64,000 nucleotides of DNA from Streptomyces virginiae. Its GTDB lineage: Bacteria > Actinomycetota > Actinomycetes > Streptomycetales > Streptomycetaceae. The notes under the pieces were generated by a model, which saw only the letters and a program-made list of their open reading frames with translations, ran no database searches and was not told the DNA's origin. Of the stretch, positions 9,052 to 17,443 are shown in pieces (positions within the stretch are counted from its first letter, which is position 1; each line of letters opens with the position of its first letter). The position numbers were made by a program, and so were the translations under genes. Location: NCBI RefSeq assembly GCF_000720455.1, contig NZ_JOAK01000016.1, forward strand, positions 248,001-312,000, in the 5' to 3' direction.

Positions 9052-10449
9052 CTACGCCGCCGGTACCAGGTCGCGGGCGGTGCCCGTCCGCTCGTACGCG
9101 TGCCCCGCGCGCAGCACCGCCGCCTCGCCGAAGGGCCTCCCCATGAGCTGCATGCCGATCGGCAGGCCCTGCGGGTCCAGGCCGACCGGGACGGTCAGCG
9201 ACGGGACGCCCGTGACGTTCGCCGGGGCCGACAGCCGTACATAGGCGTCGGAGACGCTCTCCACCGTGCCGTCGCCCCAGGTCACGGCGGTCTGCCCGGC
9301 GTCGACGGCCGTCATGGGCACGGTGGGCGCGGCGATCACGTCGACCGCGTCCATGTCCATCATGTCCAGCCACGCCCGCCGCACGAGCGTCCGGGCGCGC
9401 TGCGCACGCAGGTAGTCCCCCGCGGTCACCAGCTCGCCGGCCTCCAGCAGGACCCGTACGTCCGCGGAGTAGAGGTCGGGCACCGCCCGCAGCGTCCGTT
9501 CGTGGTACGCCGACGCCTCGGGCACCATCAGCCCCCACTGGGTCGCCCGGATGTAGCGGGTCATCGGGATCTCGACGTCGACGAGCCGCGCGCCCAGGGC
9601 CTCCAGCCGGGCGATCGCGCCCCGTACCGCGGCTTCGACGTCCGGGTGGACGTGGTCGAAGTAGTAGTTGCCTGGCACGCCGACCCGGAGCCCCGTCAGG
9701 TCCGTGCCGGGGCCCGGCCGGTAGTCGCCGGGCGGCGGTGCGACGGACGCCGGGTCGCGCGGGTCGTGGCCCACCAGGGAGGCCAGGACCAGGGCGGCGT
9801 CCTCCACGGTGCGGGTGATGGGCCCGACGTGGTCGAGCGACCAGGACAGGGAGGTCACGCCGTGCCGGGGGACCAGCCCGTACGTGGGTTTCAGGCCGAC
9901 GACCCCGTTCAGGGAGGCGGGCACCCGGATCGACCCGCCGGTGTCGGTGCCCAGCGCGAACGTCGCCGCGCGCGCCGCCACCGCGACGGCCGACCCGCCG
10001 CTGGATCCGCCGGCCACCCGGCTCCGGTCCCATGCGTTGGCCGTCTGAGGGGTGGTCAGACCGTAGGCGAACTCATGGGTGTGGGTCTTGCCGACGAACA
10101 CCGCCCCGGCCGCGGAGAGCCGTGCGGCGACCGTACTGTCGGCCCGCGCCCGGTGGTCCACGCGTACCCGCGAGCTCGCCGAGGTGGCCGTCCCCGCCAC
10201 GTCGATCAGGTCCTTCAGGCCCGCGGGTATGCCGTGGAGGGGGCCCGTGGCCCCACCCGCGGCGATCTCCTCGGCGGCGCGTCGCGCCGAACGCCGTGCC
10301 CGGTCCGCCGTCACCGAGACGTAGGCGCCCAGGCGCGGTTGCACCTGCTCGATGCGATCCAGTACCGATTCCACGAGCTCGACGGGCGACAGCCGGCGGG
10401 CCCGGACCGCCTCGGCGGCCCCGGCCACGGTCAGTTCATACGGTTCCAT
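9052..10449 (-). CDS. Amidase (amidase signature family)
   Basis: A 465-residue hydrolase of the GatA/AtzE-like amidase signature family, which cleaves C-N amide bonds. The catalytic Ser-cisSer-Lys set is visible: Lys in GLKDLIDVAG, the cis-Ser in the Gly/Ser-rich GGSSGGSAVAVAA stretch, and the nucleophile in LGTDTGGSIRVPAS. It starts inside the 3' end of the AtzG-like gene (14-bp overlap), so the two are co-translated and probably form a complex. The substrate is not deducible. Confidence 0.88.
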   Translation of the reverse strand: MEPYELTVAGAAEAVRARRLSPVELVESVLDRIEQVQPRLGAYVSVTADRARRSARRAAEEIAAGGATGPLHGIPAGLKDLIDVAGTATSASSRVRVDHRARADSTVAARLSAAGAVFVGKTHTHEFAYGLTTPQTANAWDRSRVAGGSSGGSAVAVAARAATFALGTDTGGSIRVPASLNGVVGLKPTYGLVPRHGVTSLSWSLDHVGPITRTVEDAALVLASLVGHDPRDPASVAPPPGDYRPGPGTDLTGLRVGVPGNYYFDHVHPDVEAAVRGAIARLEALGARLVDVEIPMTRYIRATQWGLMVPEASAYHERTLRAVPDLYSADVRVLLEAGELVTAGDYLRAQRARTLVRRAWLDMMDMDAVDVIAAPTVPMTAVDAGQTAVTWGDGTVESVSDAYVRLSAPANVTGVPSLTVPVGLDPQGLPIGMQLMGRPFGEAAVLRAGHAYERTGTARDLVPAA

Positions 10450-10645
10450 GGTGCTGCTCCCCTCCCGCGCGGTACGCGGCGGACGGCGGTGTGTCCCCGA
10501 AGTCCAGTTCCCGCAGGACGGACACGACGGAGTGGATGTGTTCGGCGGTGGCCGCCACTCCCGCGTGGCGTTCGGGCGCCAGGGGGAGGCCGGAGCGTGC
10601 GGCCCAGCGGGCCGCCTCCGGAGGGGTGAGGTCGTCTGCGGACAT
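10436..10645 (-). CDS. AtzG-like small amidase partner (DUF4089-like)
   Basis: A 69-residue protein (LTPPEAARWAARSGLPLAPERH near the start) with the size and position of AtzG-type proteins, which pair with amidase-signature hydrolases such as AtzE. The gene overlaps the amidase start by 14 bp. An AGGAAGGA site precedes its ATG. The assignment relies mainly on gene order, size and general composition. Confidence 0.65.
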   Translation of the reverse strand: MSADDLTPPEAARWAARSGLPLAPERHAGVAATAEHIHSVVSVLRELDFGDTPPSAAYRAGGEQHHGTV

Positions 10646-10697
10646 GGGTGTCCTTCCTGAACGGGCCGAGGGGGAGGGGGTGGTGGACGTTCACCGG

Positions 10698-10772
10698 ACC
10701 TAAAAGCTAACAGGTTGCGTTAGCTGAGGGCAGGGCCTAGGTTACCTAAAAGCGAACCAGTCGCTTTTAGGT
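10698..10772. promoter_or_regulatory. Two TetR-type operator copies upstream of the MBL hydrolase
   Basis: Site 10744-10772 is a perfect palindrome with 12-bp arms (ACCTAAAAGCGA and TCGCTTTTAGGT) around ACCAG. Site 10698-10726 is a degenerate relative with core AAAGCTAACAGGTTGCGTT. Both share the AAAGC(G/T)AA...GC(T/G)TT core found in three further copies between the tetR and MFS genes (12321-12431). They end 45 bp before the GTG of the hydrolase at 10817. Confidence 0.75.
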
Positions 10773-10816
10773 GGGCGCTCGCCCCCCGCAGACCGCAGAC
10801 GAAGGAAGGTCCCACC

Positions 10817-11734
10817 GTGCACGCAGCACCGCCCGCCGTCGCCCCGACCTGGACGGTCGGCTCCGTCACCGTCCACCGCATCGACGAGATCCCCCTGCCT
10901 TCGCAGACCGGCCCCTGGCTCCTGCCCGCCGCCACCGCCGACGTCGTCTCCGGACGGGACTGGCTGCGGCCCGACTTCGCCGACCGGGACGGCGTCCTGC
11001 GCCTGGACAGCCACAGCTTCGCGATGGTCGTGGACGGGCTGCGCGTCCTCGTCGACACGGGGATCGGCAACGGCAAGACGCGCGCCAACCCCGCGTGGCA
11101 CGACCTGCGCACCGACTACCTCGAACGCCTCGCGCTCGCCGGATTCCCGCCGGAGTCGGTCGACCTGGTCGTGCTGACCCACCTGCACACCGACCACGTC
11201 GGCTGGAACACGCGCGACGTCGACGGCAGTTGGGTGCCGACCTTCCCCAACGCCCGCTACCTCACCTCGAAGGCGGAGTACGACTTCTGGGCCGCCTACG
11301 ACATGGACGACGCGCGAGCGGCCATGTTCCGCGACTCCGTGCACCCGGTCGACGAGGCGGGGCTGCTCGAAGCGGTCGACGTACCGGCCCGGGGTGTCGC
11401 CCTGGCCACCGGTCTGGAGCTGGTGTCGGCCCCGGGGCACACGCCCGGCCACGTGGCCGTCCGGGTGACCAGTGGTGACGCCACGGCTCTCGTCACCGGG
11501 GACTGCATCCATCACCCCGTGCAGCTGGCGCACCCCCAGATCGGCAGCTGCGTCGACATCGACCCCGAGCGCGCCGAGGCGACCCGCCGCTCGCTCCTCG
11601 CCTCGCTCGCCGACACGGGCGCGCTCCTCCTCGGCACGCACTTCCCCCCGCCGACCGCGGGTCGCGTGGTCACCGACGGCGCCGCCTACCGGCTCGAACC
11701 CGTCCCCGGCGAGGCCGCGGACGCCACGCCCTGA
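10817..11734 (+). CDS. MBL-fold metallo-hydrolase
   Basis: A 305-residue metallo-beta-lactamase-fold hydrolase. Metal ligands are visible in THLHTDHVGWN, GHTPGH, TGDC and GTHFPPP. The architecture is close to lactonase/organophosphate-hydrolase-like members, but the substrate is unknown. It starts with GTG at 10817 behind GAAGGAAGG. The two operator copies upstream match those controlling the neighbouring tetR and MFS exporter genes, so it may destroy or modify the compound the exporter removes. Confidence 0.85.
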   Translation: MHAAPPAVAPTWTVGSVTVHRIDEIPLPSQTGPWLLPAATADVVSGRDWLRPDFADRDGVLRLDSHSFAMVVDGLRVLVDTGIGNGKTRANPAWHDLRTDYLERLALAGFPPESVDLVVLTHLHTDHVGWNTRDVDGSWVPTFPNARYLTSKAEYDFWAAYDMDDARAAMFRDSVHPVDEAGLLEAVDVPARGVALATGLELVSAPGHTPGHVAVRVTSGDATALVTGDCIHHPVQLAHPQIGSCVDIDPERAEATRRSLLASLADTGALLLGTHFPPPTAGRVVTDGAAYRLEPVPGEAADATP

Positions 11735-11738
11735 CGGG

Positions 11739-12311
11739 TCAGCGACCCGCGGCGGAGCCGTCCAGGAGGCCGTCCACGAGCCCGCGCGCGTAGTCGGCGG
11801 TGAGGTCGCCGGGGCGGAAGAGGATGCGGTACATCATCGGCGCCACGACCCGGTCCAGGACCAGCTCGACCCCCGGGGCGCCCTCACCGCGCTCCGCCGC
11901 CCGGGCGAGCACGACTGCGATCTGCTCCGCCGCGTACTGCGAGCACCGCGCGGCGTTGTCGCCGTCGGGAGCCCCGAGCAGGGCGTCGCGGATGTAGGCG
12001 CGGCCGACCGGGGAGGCCATCTCCTCGATGAACTGCTCGGCCCAACTCCGCAGGTCCGCAGCCAGGTTGCCATGGGCCCGCGGCGGCGTGTCCGGCCGCA
12101 GGTTCTCCACGGCGACGTCCGACAGCAGCTCCTGCAGGTCGCCCCAGCGCCGGTAGATCGTCGACGGGGTGACTCCGGCGCGCGCCGCGACCAGTGGAAT
12201 GGTCAGCTCCGCGCGGCCCAGTTCCGCCTGGAGCTCGCGCACCGCGGAGTGGACCGCCTCCTGGACGCGGGCACTGCGGCCGCCGGGGCGAACCATCGGT
12301 TTGCGACTCAT
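11739..12311 (-). CDS. TetR-family repressor of the MFS/MBL regulon
   Basis: A 190-residue TetR-type regulator. The helix-turn-helix is at residues 37-58 (LTIPLVAARAGVTPSTIYRR); the C-terminal ligand domain (PMMYRILFRPGDLTADYARG) is the kind found in TetR_C subgroups that sense small molecules. It is divergent from the MFS exporter and only 4 bp from the convergent MBL hydrolase. Five related palindromes lie in front of itself/MFS and the hydrolase, so it likely represses all three and is released by an exported or hydrolysed compound. Confidence 0.88.
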   Translation of the reverse strand: MSRKPMVRPGGRSARVQEAVHSAVRELQAELGRAELTIPLVAARAGVTPSTIYRRWGDLQELLSDVAVENLRPDTPPRAHGNLAADLRSWAEQFIEEMASPVGRAYIRDALLGAPDGDNAARCSQYAAEQIAVVLARAAERGEGAPGVELVLDRVVAPMMYRILFRPGDLTADYARGLVDGLLDGSAAGR

Positions 12312-12320
12312 GGCGGCAGC

Positions 12321-12431
12321 TTAAAGCAAAATTCCTGCTTCACGGGGCTCTCCAGGCGCCTTAAAGCGAATTATTTGCGTTAGATGCGCATCGAGCGGTA
12401 GCGTCGCTTAAAGCTAACCATACGCTTTAAG
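12321..12431. promoter_or_regulatory. Triple operator between divergent tetR and MFS genes
   Basis: Three copies of the regulon palindrome: core AAAGCAAAATTCCTGCTTC at 12323-12341, AAAGCGAATTATTTGCGTT at 12363-12381, and AAAGCTAACCATACGCTTT at 12410-12428. The last extends to a perfect CTTAAAGC/GCTTTAAG pair (12407-12431). The first copy lies just before the tetR start, the last 13 bp before the MFS ATG. The core-to-core spacings are 40 and 47 bp. Confidence 0.78.
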
Positions 12432-12444
12432 TGAGGAGCTGCCG

Positions 12445-13809
12445 ATGGGGAAGCGCCTGCCCTTCGCCCTGAACGCGTCCGTGCTGATCGCCCTGTTGGC
12501 CGCCTCCAGCGCACCCACCCCCCTCTACCCCGTCTACCAGGACCGCTGGGGGCTCTCCGCCCTCACCGTGACGGTGGTCTTCAGCGCCTACGCCCTGGCC
12601 CTGCTGACCGCACTGCTCACCACCGGGGCCCTGTCGGACCACCTCGGACGACGCCCCGTCCTCATCGGCTCGCTCGCCCTGGAGGCGTCCGCGACGGCCG
12701 CACTCGCGAGCGCCGACGGCGCGGGCGCCCTCATGGCGGCCCGCGTCCTGCAGGGACTCGCCACCGGCGCCGCGACCAGCGCGGCCGGAGCCGCCCTCGT
12801 CGACCTCGACCCGCCGGGAAGCCCCGGCCGTTCCGCCCTCACCAACAGCATCGCGCCGGCGGCCGGCATGGCGGCCGGAGTCCTGGCCGCCACCCTGCTC
12901 ATCCGCTACGCACCCGGACCCACCGTCACCGTCCACCTCACCCTGATGCTGGTCTTCCTCCTCCAGGCCGTCGCCGTCGCCCTTCTCCCCGAGACGGCCC
13001 GCCCGCACGCCGGAGCATGGCGCTCCCTGCGTCCGCGCGTCGCCGTCTCCCCGCCCGCCCGACGGGCGTTCCTGATCAGCGGCGCAGGCGTCGTCGCCGT
13101 CTGGGCGCTCGGCGGTTTCTACTCCTCCCTCGGCCCGTCCTTCGTCCGCCTCGTGGCCCCGCACGCCCCGCAGGCGGCGGGCGGCATGGTCTTCTTCACC
13201 CTGAGCCTGTCGGCGGCCGTCACGGTCTGGATCACGCGCGCTCTGCGCCCCCTCACCGCCACCCTCCTCGGCAGCGGCGCGGTCCCCGCCGCCGTGGCCC
13301 TCTCCCTGGCCGGCATGCACCTGGTCAGCCTGCCCGCGGTCTTCGCCGCGGCGATGCTCGCCGGCGCCGCCTTCGGCGCGGTCACGCAGGGCTCGATGCG
13401 CATGGTGCTGGCCCCGGTCCCGCGGTCGGACCGGAGCACGACGCTGGCCGCGTACTACGTCCTCTCGTACGTGGCGATGAGCCTGCCGGCCGTCGGCGCG
13501 GGCGTCCTGACGCAGTCGTACGGACTGCGGACGGCGGCCCACCTGTACGCCGCCCTCGTCGCCCTGGCGGCTGCGGCCGCGCTGCTCACCCTCGTCCTCG
13601 CGGGCCCGTCAGGGAGCGCAGACCCGTACCGCGAACAGGACGGCGTCGTCCCGGGCGTCCCGGGGGGCGACGGCGTCCAGGAGGGAGCGGAGCAACACGT
13701 CCAGCGGAACGTCCGGGGGCGCGGTGGCGAGGCGGTGGGCGAGCCGGCCGACGTTGTCCTCGATGTCTCCGCCCGGCTCCTCCACCAGCCCGTCGGTGTA
13801 CAGCAGTAG
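12445..13809 (+). CDS. MFS transporter with an extended tail overlapping the next gene
   Basis: Residues 1-390 form a 12-segment major facilitator superfamily exporter, with the loop 2-3 signature GALSDHLGRRPVLIG and an A-rich, drug-efflux-like character. The natural family end is near LLTLVLAGP (about 13610). The frame nevertheless stays open for about 66 more codons of non-membrane, Gly/Val/Glu-rich sequence that is the antisense of the convergent phosphatase gene, giving a 201-bp overlap. The tail is probably an unselected extension after loss of the original stop. GAGGAG precedes the ATG. Expression is probably controlled by the adjacent TetR. Confidence 0.85.
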   Translation: MGKRLPFALNASVLIALLAASSAPTPLYPVYQDRWGLSALTVTVVFSAYALALLTALLTTGALSDHLGRRPVLIGSLALEASATAALASADGAGALMAARVLQGLATGAATSAAGAALVDLDPPGSPGRSALTNSIAPAAGMAAGVLAATLLIRYAPGPTVTVHLTLMLVFLLQAVAVALLPETARPHAGAWRSLRPRVAVSPPARRAFLISGAGVVAVWALGGFYSSLGPSFVRLVAPHAPQAAGGMVFFTLSLSAAVTVWITRALRPLTATLLGSGAVPAAVALSLAGMHLVSLPAVFAAAMLAGAAFGAVTQGSMRMVLAPVPRSDRSTTLAAYYVLSYVAMSLPAVGAGVLTQSYGLRTAAHLYAALVALAAAAALLTLVLAGPSGSADPYREQDGVVPGVPGGDGVQEGAEQHVQRNVRGRGGEAVGEPADVVLDVSARLLHQPVGVQQ

Positions 13810-15363
13810 GGTGCTGCCCGGAGCCAGGGAGCGGCCGGCGCAGGTGCGGGGACCCGGCTCCAGGGCGTGGTGCAGCAGCACGTCGTGTTCCGTCAGGCTC
13901 TCCACGGTGCCGTCCGCGGCGGCCAGGAGCGGGGCGGGGTGACCCGCGTTGCTCCACCTCAGCAGCCAGTGGCCGGCGCCCGTCGCAGTGAGATGCGCGT
14001 GCAGGGCGGTGCCGCTGGCCGGGAGGTGCAACCGGCGGCAGGCCCGTTCGAGCGCGCCGAGGACCTGGTCCGGGCCGTCGCCCGGATGGTCGTGATCGGC
14101 CTGGCGCAGCATGCTGCGTACCTGGCCCATGAGGGAGGCGGCCCGCATGTCGTGCCCGGTGATGTCGCCGACCGTCAGTGCCAGCCCGCCCGCCGCGTCC
14201 GCACCCGGTGCCACCGGCAGGGGATAGGCGTCGTACCAGTCACCCCCCACCATGTCGTGCTGCCCGGCCGGCCGGTACAGGGCCGACAGTTCCAGGCCGG
14301 GTACGTCGGGGAGTTCGGTGAGCATGGCCCGCTGCAACTGCCGGGCGACGGTCACCCGTTCGTCGAGGTGCAGGGCACGCTCGACGGCCTGGGCCGTGTA
14401 GCCGGCGAGCGTGGTCAGGACCGCCCGCTCGTCCACGCCGATCCCGTACGGGGCGTCCCAGCCCAGGACCAGCGCCCCGAGGGTGTCGTGCGTGCCGCGC
14501 AGGGGCAGGCAGACGGCCGTGCCGTGGTCCAGGGCGTCGAACGCCGGGGTGGCCGGTGGGCGGCCGGCAGTGGCGTCGGCCCCGCCGCTCTCCGGCGGCG
14601 CATGGACCACGATCATCCGGTTCTCGCGCACCGCCCGTGCGACCGGCCAGTCCGAACCGAGGGGGAAGGCCTCGGTGCCGGTCACGCCCGCCGTGCCGGC
14701 CACGCCCGCCCCGCCGGGCGCGGCGAAACCGCCGTCGACGGGACTCGGGACGTGGTGGAGCATCCCCTGCCGCACCAGGACCAGGTCGATGCGGGCCGGC
14801 CCCAGGTCCCCGCCGACCAGGTCCCCGACCTGGCGCCGCACGTCCTCCAGACCGCTGGTGCCGGCGAGGTCCTCCGACGCCCGCAGGAGCAGCTCGGACC
14901 GGTTGAGGAGTTCGTGCACACGGGTCGCCTCCCCCGCCGCCGCGTGCGCCGCGTCCTCCGCCGCCTCGCGGGCCTGACGGACCGTCTCGGAGCGCGACCG
15001 CATCCGCATCTGCGCGCTGCACGCCGCGGCGAGGTCCGACAGGTCCCGTACGTCGTCCTCGCTCCACGCCCGGAGGTCGCGGTCCGCGACCGCGAGGACG
15101 CCCAGGAGCTCCCCCGAACCCCCGATGAGGGGCACCCCGCCGAACGCGAAGGGCGGGCCGTCGCCGCCACCGGCATGCGACAGGAAGCGGGGCCGCCCGT
15201 CCTCGGCGACCCACCGGCAGCACGCCAGTACGGCCGGGTCGGGTGCCGCCCCGGCCGGCCAGCATTCGGGGACCGCGCCCGCGGCTTCTGCTGCAGGCTC
15301 CAGCCAGACGAGCCCCAGCGGTACCGCCAGGAGCCGCGTGGCGAGCCGGGCGAACCGATTCAA
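13609..15363 (-). CDS. GAF-containing PP2C/SpoIIE-type serine phosphatase
   Basis: About 584 residues. Residues 1-110 form a first GAF-like domain (FARLATRLLAVPLGLVWLE... GGVPLIGGSGELLGVLAVAD), a coiled-coil linker (about 110-160) follows, then a second GAF domain (to about 345). The C-terminal 240 residues are a PPM phosphatase: GGDWYDAYPL, VGDITGHDMRAA, LRWSNAGHPAPLL, LLLYTDGLVE supply the metal-binding aspartates. Such proteins typically dephosphorylate anti-sigma-factor antagonists. The start is inferred as TTG at 15363 because GGAGAGG sits 7 nt upstream and the conserved NRFARLAT begins there; longer upstream starts lack domain content. Confidence 0.85.
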   Translation of the reverse strand: MNRFARLATRLLAVPLGLVWLEPAAEAAGAVPECWPAGAAPDPAVLACCRWVAEDGRPRFLSHAGGGDGPPFAFGGVPLIGGSGELLGVLAVADRDLRAWSEDDVRDLSDLAAACSAQMRMRSRSETVRQAREAAEDAAHAAAGEATRVHELLNRSELLLRASEDLAGTSGLEDVRRQVGDLVGGDLGPARIDLVLVRQGMLHHVPSPVDGGFAAPGGAGVAGTAGVTGTEAFPLGSDWPVARAVRENRMIVVHAPPESGGADATAGRPPATPAFDALDHGTAVCLPLRGTHDTLGALVLGWDAPYGIGVDERAVLTTLAGYTAQAVERALHLDERVTVARQLQRAMLTELPDVPGLELSALYRPAGQHDMVGGDWYDAYPLPVAPGADAAGGLALTVGDITGHDMRAASLMGQVRSMLRQADHDHPGDGPDQVLGALERACRRLHLPASGTALHAHLTATGAGHWLLRWSNAGHPAPLLAAADGTVESLTEHDVLLHHALEPGPRTCAGRSLAPGSTLLLYTDGLVEEPGGDIEDNVGRLAHRLATAPPDVPLDVLLRSLLDAVAPRDARDDAVLFAVRVCAP

Positions 15364-15542
15364 CCCGTTTCCTCTCCTACCGGGTTGCACCCGCACCCTC
15401 GATGCCTCCCATCGTAGGGGTGCCCCGCCGATCATGCCGGGCGCGCCCGGAGCCCCGCGGGAGACGGTTCCGGACGCCGTTTCGGCAGCACCCCGAAGGG
15501 CAGGCGCGCGCCATGGGCCGGTCGAAGGCCGGCCGGAGGTGC

Positions 15543-15574
15543 AGAGACGCAGAGACGCAGGGACGCGGAGACGA
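15543..15574. repeat. 8-bp tandem repeat just before a ribosome site
   Basis: Two exact copies of AGAGACGC, then AGGGACGC and GGAGACGA, leading directly into the GGAGGAGA ribosome site of the gene at 15587. Copy-number slippage would alter leader length. Confidence 0.7.
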
Positions 15575-15586
15575 GGAGGAGACCCC

Positions 15587-16066
15587 TTGCAGACCTTCCT
15601 CCCGTTCCCGTCGTTCCGGGCGTCCGCAGCCGTGCTCGACGCCCGCAGGCTCGGCAAACAGCGCGTCGAGGCCCTCCAGGTACTGCGCGGCCTGATCGTC
15701 CCGGACTACGGATGGCGCAGGCACCCGGCCGTTCGCATGTGGACCGGCTACGAGGAGGCCCTCGTACGGTACGGGCTGGACGTCTGCCGGGCCTGGACGG
15801 CCGAGGGACGCGCCGACACCTGCGCCGTCACCCTGGTCCAGGACTTCCGGGCCTGGCTGCCGGGCGCGGAGCCGAGGACGCAGCGGCAGCTGGCCGACGA
15901 CGGCGACCTCCCACCCTGGCTCGGCGCCCCGGACTTCCACCGCAGCCACCAGTCCGCGCTGGTCCGCAAGGACCCGGACTTCTACCGCCCGCACTTCCCC
16001 GAAGTCGCGGACGACCTGCCGTACGTCTGGCCCGCCTCCGACCGCACGCCGGGGCGGGAGAGGTGA
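15587..16066 (+). CDS. MSMEG_6728-like protein (pyrimidine-dimer glycosylase-like)
   Basis: A 159-residue protein starting TTG (QTFLPFPSFRASAAVLDARR) behind GAGGAGGAG. The RRLGKQRVEALQVLRGL and HPAVRMWTGYEEALVRYG segments match the actinobacterial MSMEG_6728 family, related to the Pyr_excise (T4 endonuclease V-like) fold. DNA repair activity is inferred from the family only. The TTG is preferred to longer starts because the conserved N-terminal QTFLP begins there. It lies upstream of an alcohol dehydrogenase and a spore-photoproduct-lyase-like gene on the same strand. Confidence 0.75.
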   Translation: MQTFLPFPSFRASAAVLDARRLGKQRVEALQVLRGLIVPDYGWRRHPAVRMWTGYEEALVRYGLDVCRAWTAEGRADTCAVTLVQDFRAWLPGAEPRTQRQLADDGDLPPWLGAPDFHRSHQSALVRKDPDFYRPHFPEVADDLPYVWPASDRTPGRER

Positions 16067-16149
16067 CCGCGCCGCGCCCGGTTCCCCCGGGCGGATGCGG
16101 GCACGCGCCTGGTGCACGGAGAAATCCCCGGGGGCGAGGAGGAGGCGTC

Positions 16150-17334
16150 ATGAGGGCTCTGACATGGCAGGGCAAGCGGGACGTACGCGTCGACACGGTG
16201 CCCGACCCCACGATCCGCGCCGACGACGACATCGTCGTCAAGATCACGACGACCGGCCTGTGCGGATCCGACCTGCACCTGTACGAGGTCCTCGGCGCCT
16301 TCCTCGACGCCGGTGACATCCTCGGCCACGAACCGATGGGAGTCGTCGCGGAGGTGGGGCCGGCAGTCACCGCCCTGAAGCCGGGGGACCGGGTCGTCGT
16401 CCCCTTCAACATCTCGTGCGGGACGTGCCACATGTGCGCCCGCGGACTCCACTCCCAATGCGAGACGACACAGGTCCACGAGCACGGGAGCGGCGCCTCC
16501 CTCTTCGGATACACGAAGCTCTACGGCCAGGTGCCGGGCGGCCAGGCCGAGTACCTGCGGGTGCCGTTCGGCAACGCCCTTCCCGTCAAGGTCCCGCAGG
16601 GGCCGTCCGACGAACGGTTCGTGTACCTGTCGGACGTCCTGCCGACCGCCTGGCAGGCCGTCGAGTACGCGGACGTACCGCCGGGCGGCAGCGTCGCCGT
16701 GCTGGGCCTGGGGCCGATCGGCGACATGAGCTGCCGCGTCGCGGCCCACCGCGGCGCCGGCACGGTCATCGGCGTCGACCTGGTCCCGGAACGCCTGGAC
16801 CGGGCCCGCCGGCGCGGCGTCCACGCCCTGGACCTCCGGCAGGGCGGCGACGACCTCGTGGACGCCGTCCGCGAGCTCACCGGCGGCCGGGGTCCCGACG
16901 CCGTGATCGACGCCGTGGGGATGGAGGCCCACGGCAGCCGCGTCGCCGCGGCCGTGCAGGGCGCGACCGCACTCCTGCCGGACGCCCTCGCCGGAGCCCT
17001 GATGAAACGCGTCGGGATCGACCGGCTCGCCGCGCTCCACACCGCGATCGACCTCGTACGCCGCGGCGGCACGGTCTCCGTGTCGGGGGTGTACGGCGGC
17101 GCCGCCGATCCGATGCCGCTGCTGACCATGTTCGACAAGCAGCTGACGCTGCGCATGGGGCAGGCCAACGTACGGCGCTGGGTCGACGACATCCTCCCGC
17201 TGCTCACCGACGGGGACCCGCTGGGCGTGGAGGACTTCGCGACCCACCGGCTGCCGCTCGAAGAGGCGCCGGACGCGTACGAGATGTTCAGCAAGAAGGC
17301 GGACGGGGCCGTCAAGGTCCTCTTCACACCGTGA
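16150..17334 (+). CDS. Zinc-dependent alcohol dehydrogenase (MDR superfamily)
   Basis: A 394-residue medium-chain dehydrogenase. The catalytic zinc ligands are in GLCGSDLHLYE and GHEPMGVVAEVG; the structural zinc is bound by the CGTCHMCARGLHSQC cysteine set; the Rossmann motif is VLGLGPIGDM followed by an Asp (GVDLVPERL), favouring NAD. The length and insert at residues 95-130 match the formaldehyde-dehydrogenase-like subgroup. An excellent GAGGAGGAGG precedes the ATG at 16150. The substrate is unknown. Confidence 0.88.
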   Translation: MRALTWQGKRDVRVDTVPDPTIRADDDIVVKITTTGLCGSDLHLYEVLGAFLDAGDILGHEPMGVVAEVGPAVTALKPGDRVVVPFNISCGTCHMCARGLHSQCETTQVHEHGSGASLFGYTKLYGQVPGGQAEYLRVPFGNALPVKVPQGPSDERFVYLSDVLPTAWQAVEYADVPPGGSVAVLGLGPIGDMSCRVAAHRGAGTVIGVDLVPERLDRARRRGVHALDLRQGGDDLVDAVRELTGGRGPDAVIDAVGMEAHGSRVAAAVQGATALLPDALAGALMKRVGIDRLAALHTAIDLVRRGGTVSVSGVYGGAADPMPLLTMFDKQLTLRMGQANVRRWVDDILPLLTDGDPLGVEDFATHRLPLEEAPDAYEMFSKKADGAVKVLFTP

Positions 17335-17443
17335 CCGCGCCGAGCGCGCCGACCGCCGTGCGTGTCCCGGCCTCGGGCAGGTGCCCGCCCCACGCACCTC
17401 CCGGGCCTACAGTGGACGGTCCCTGATCCCGCAGGAGACGTAC

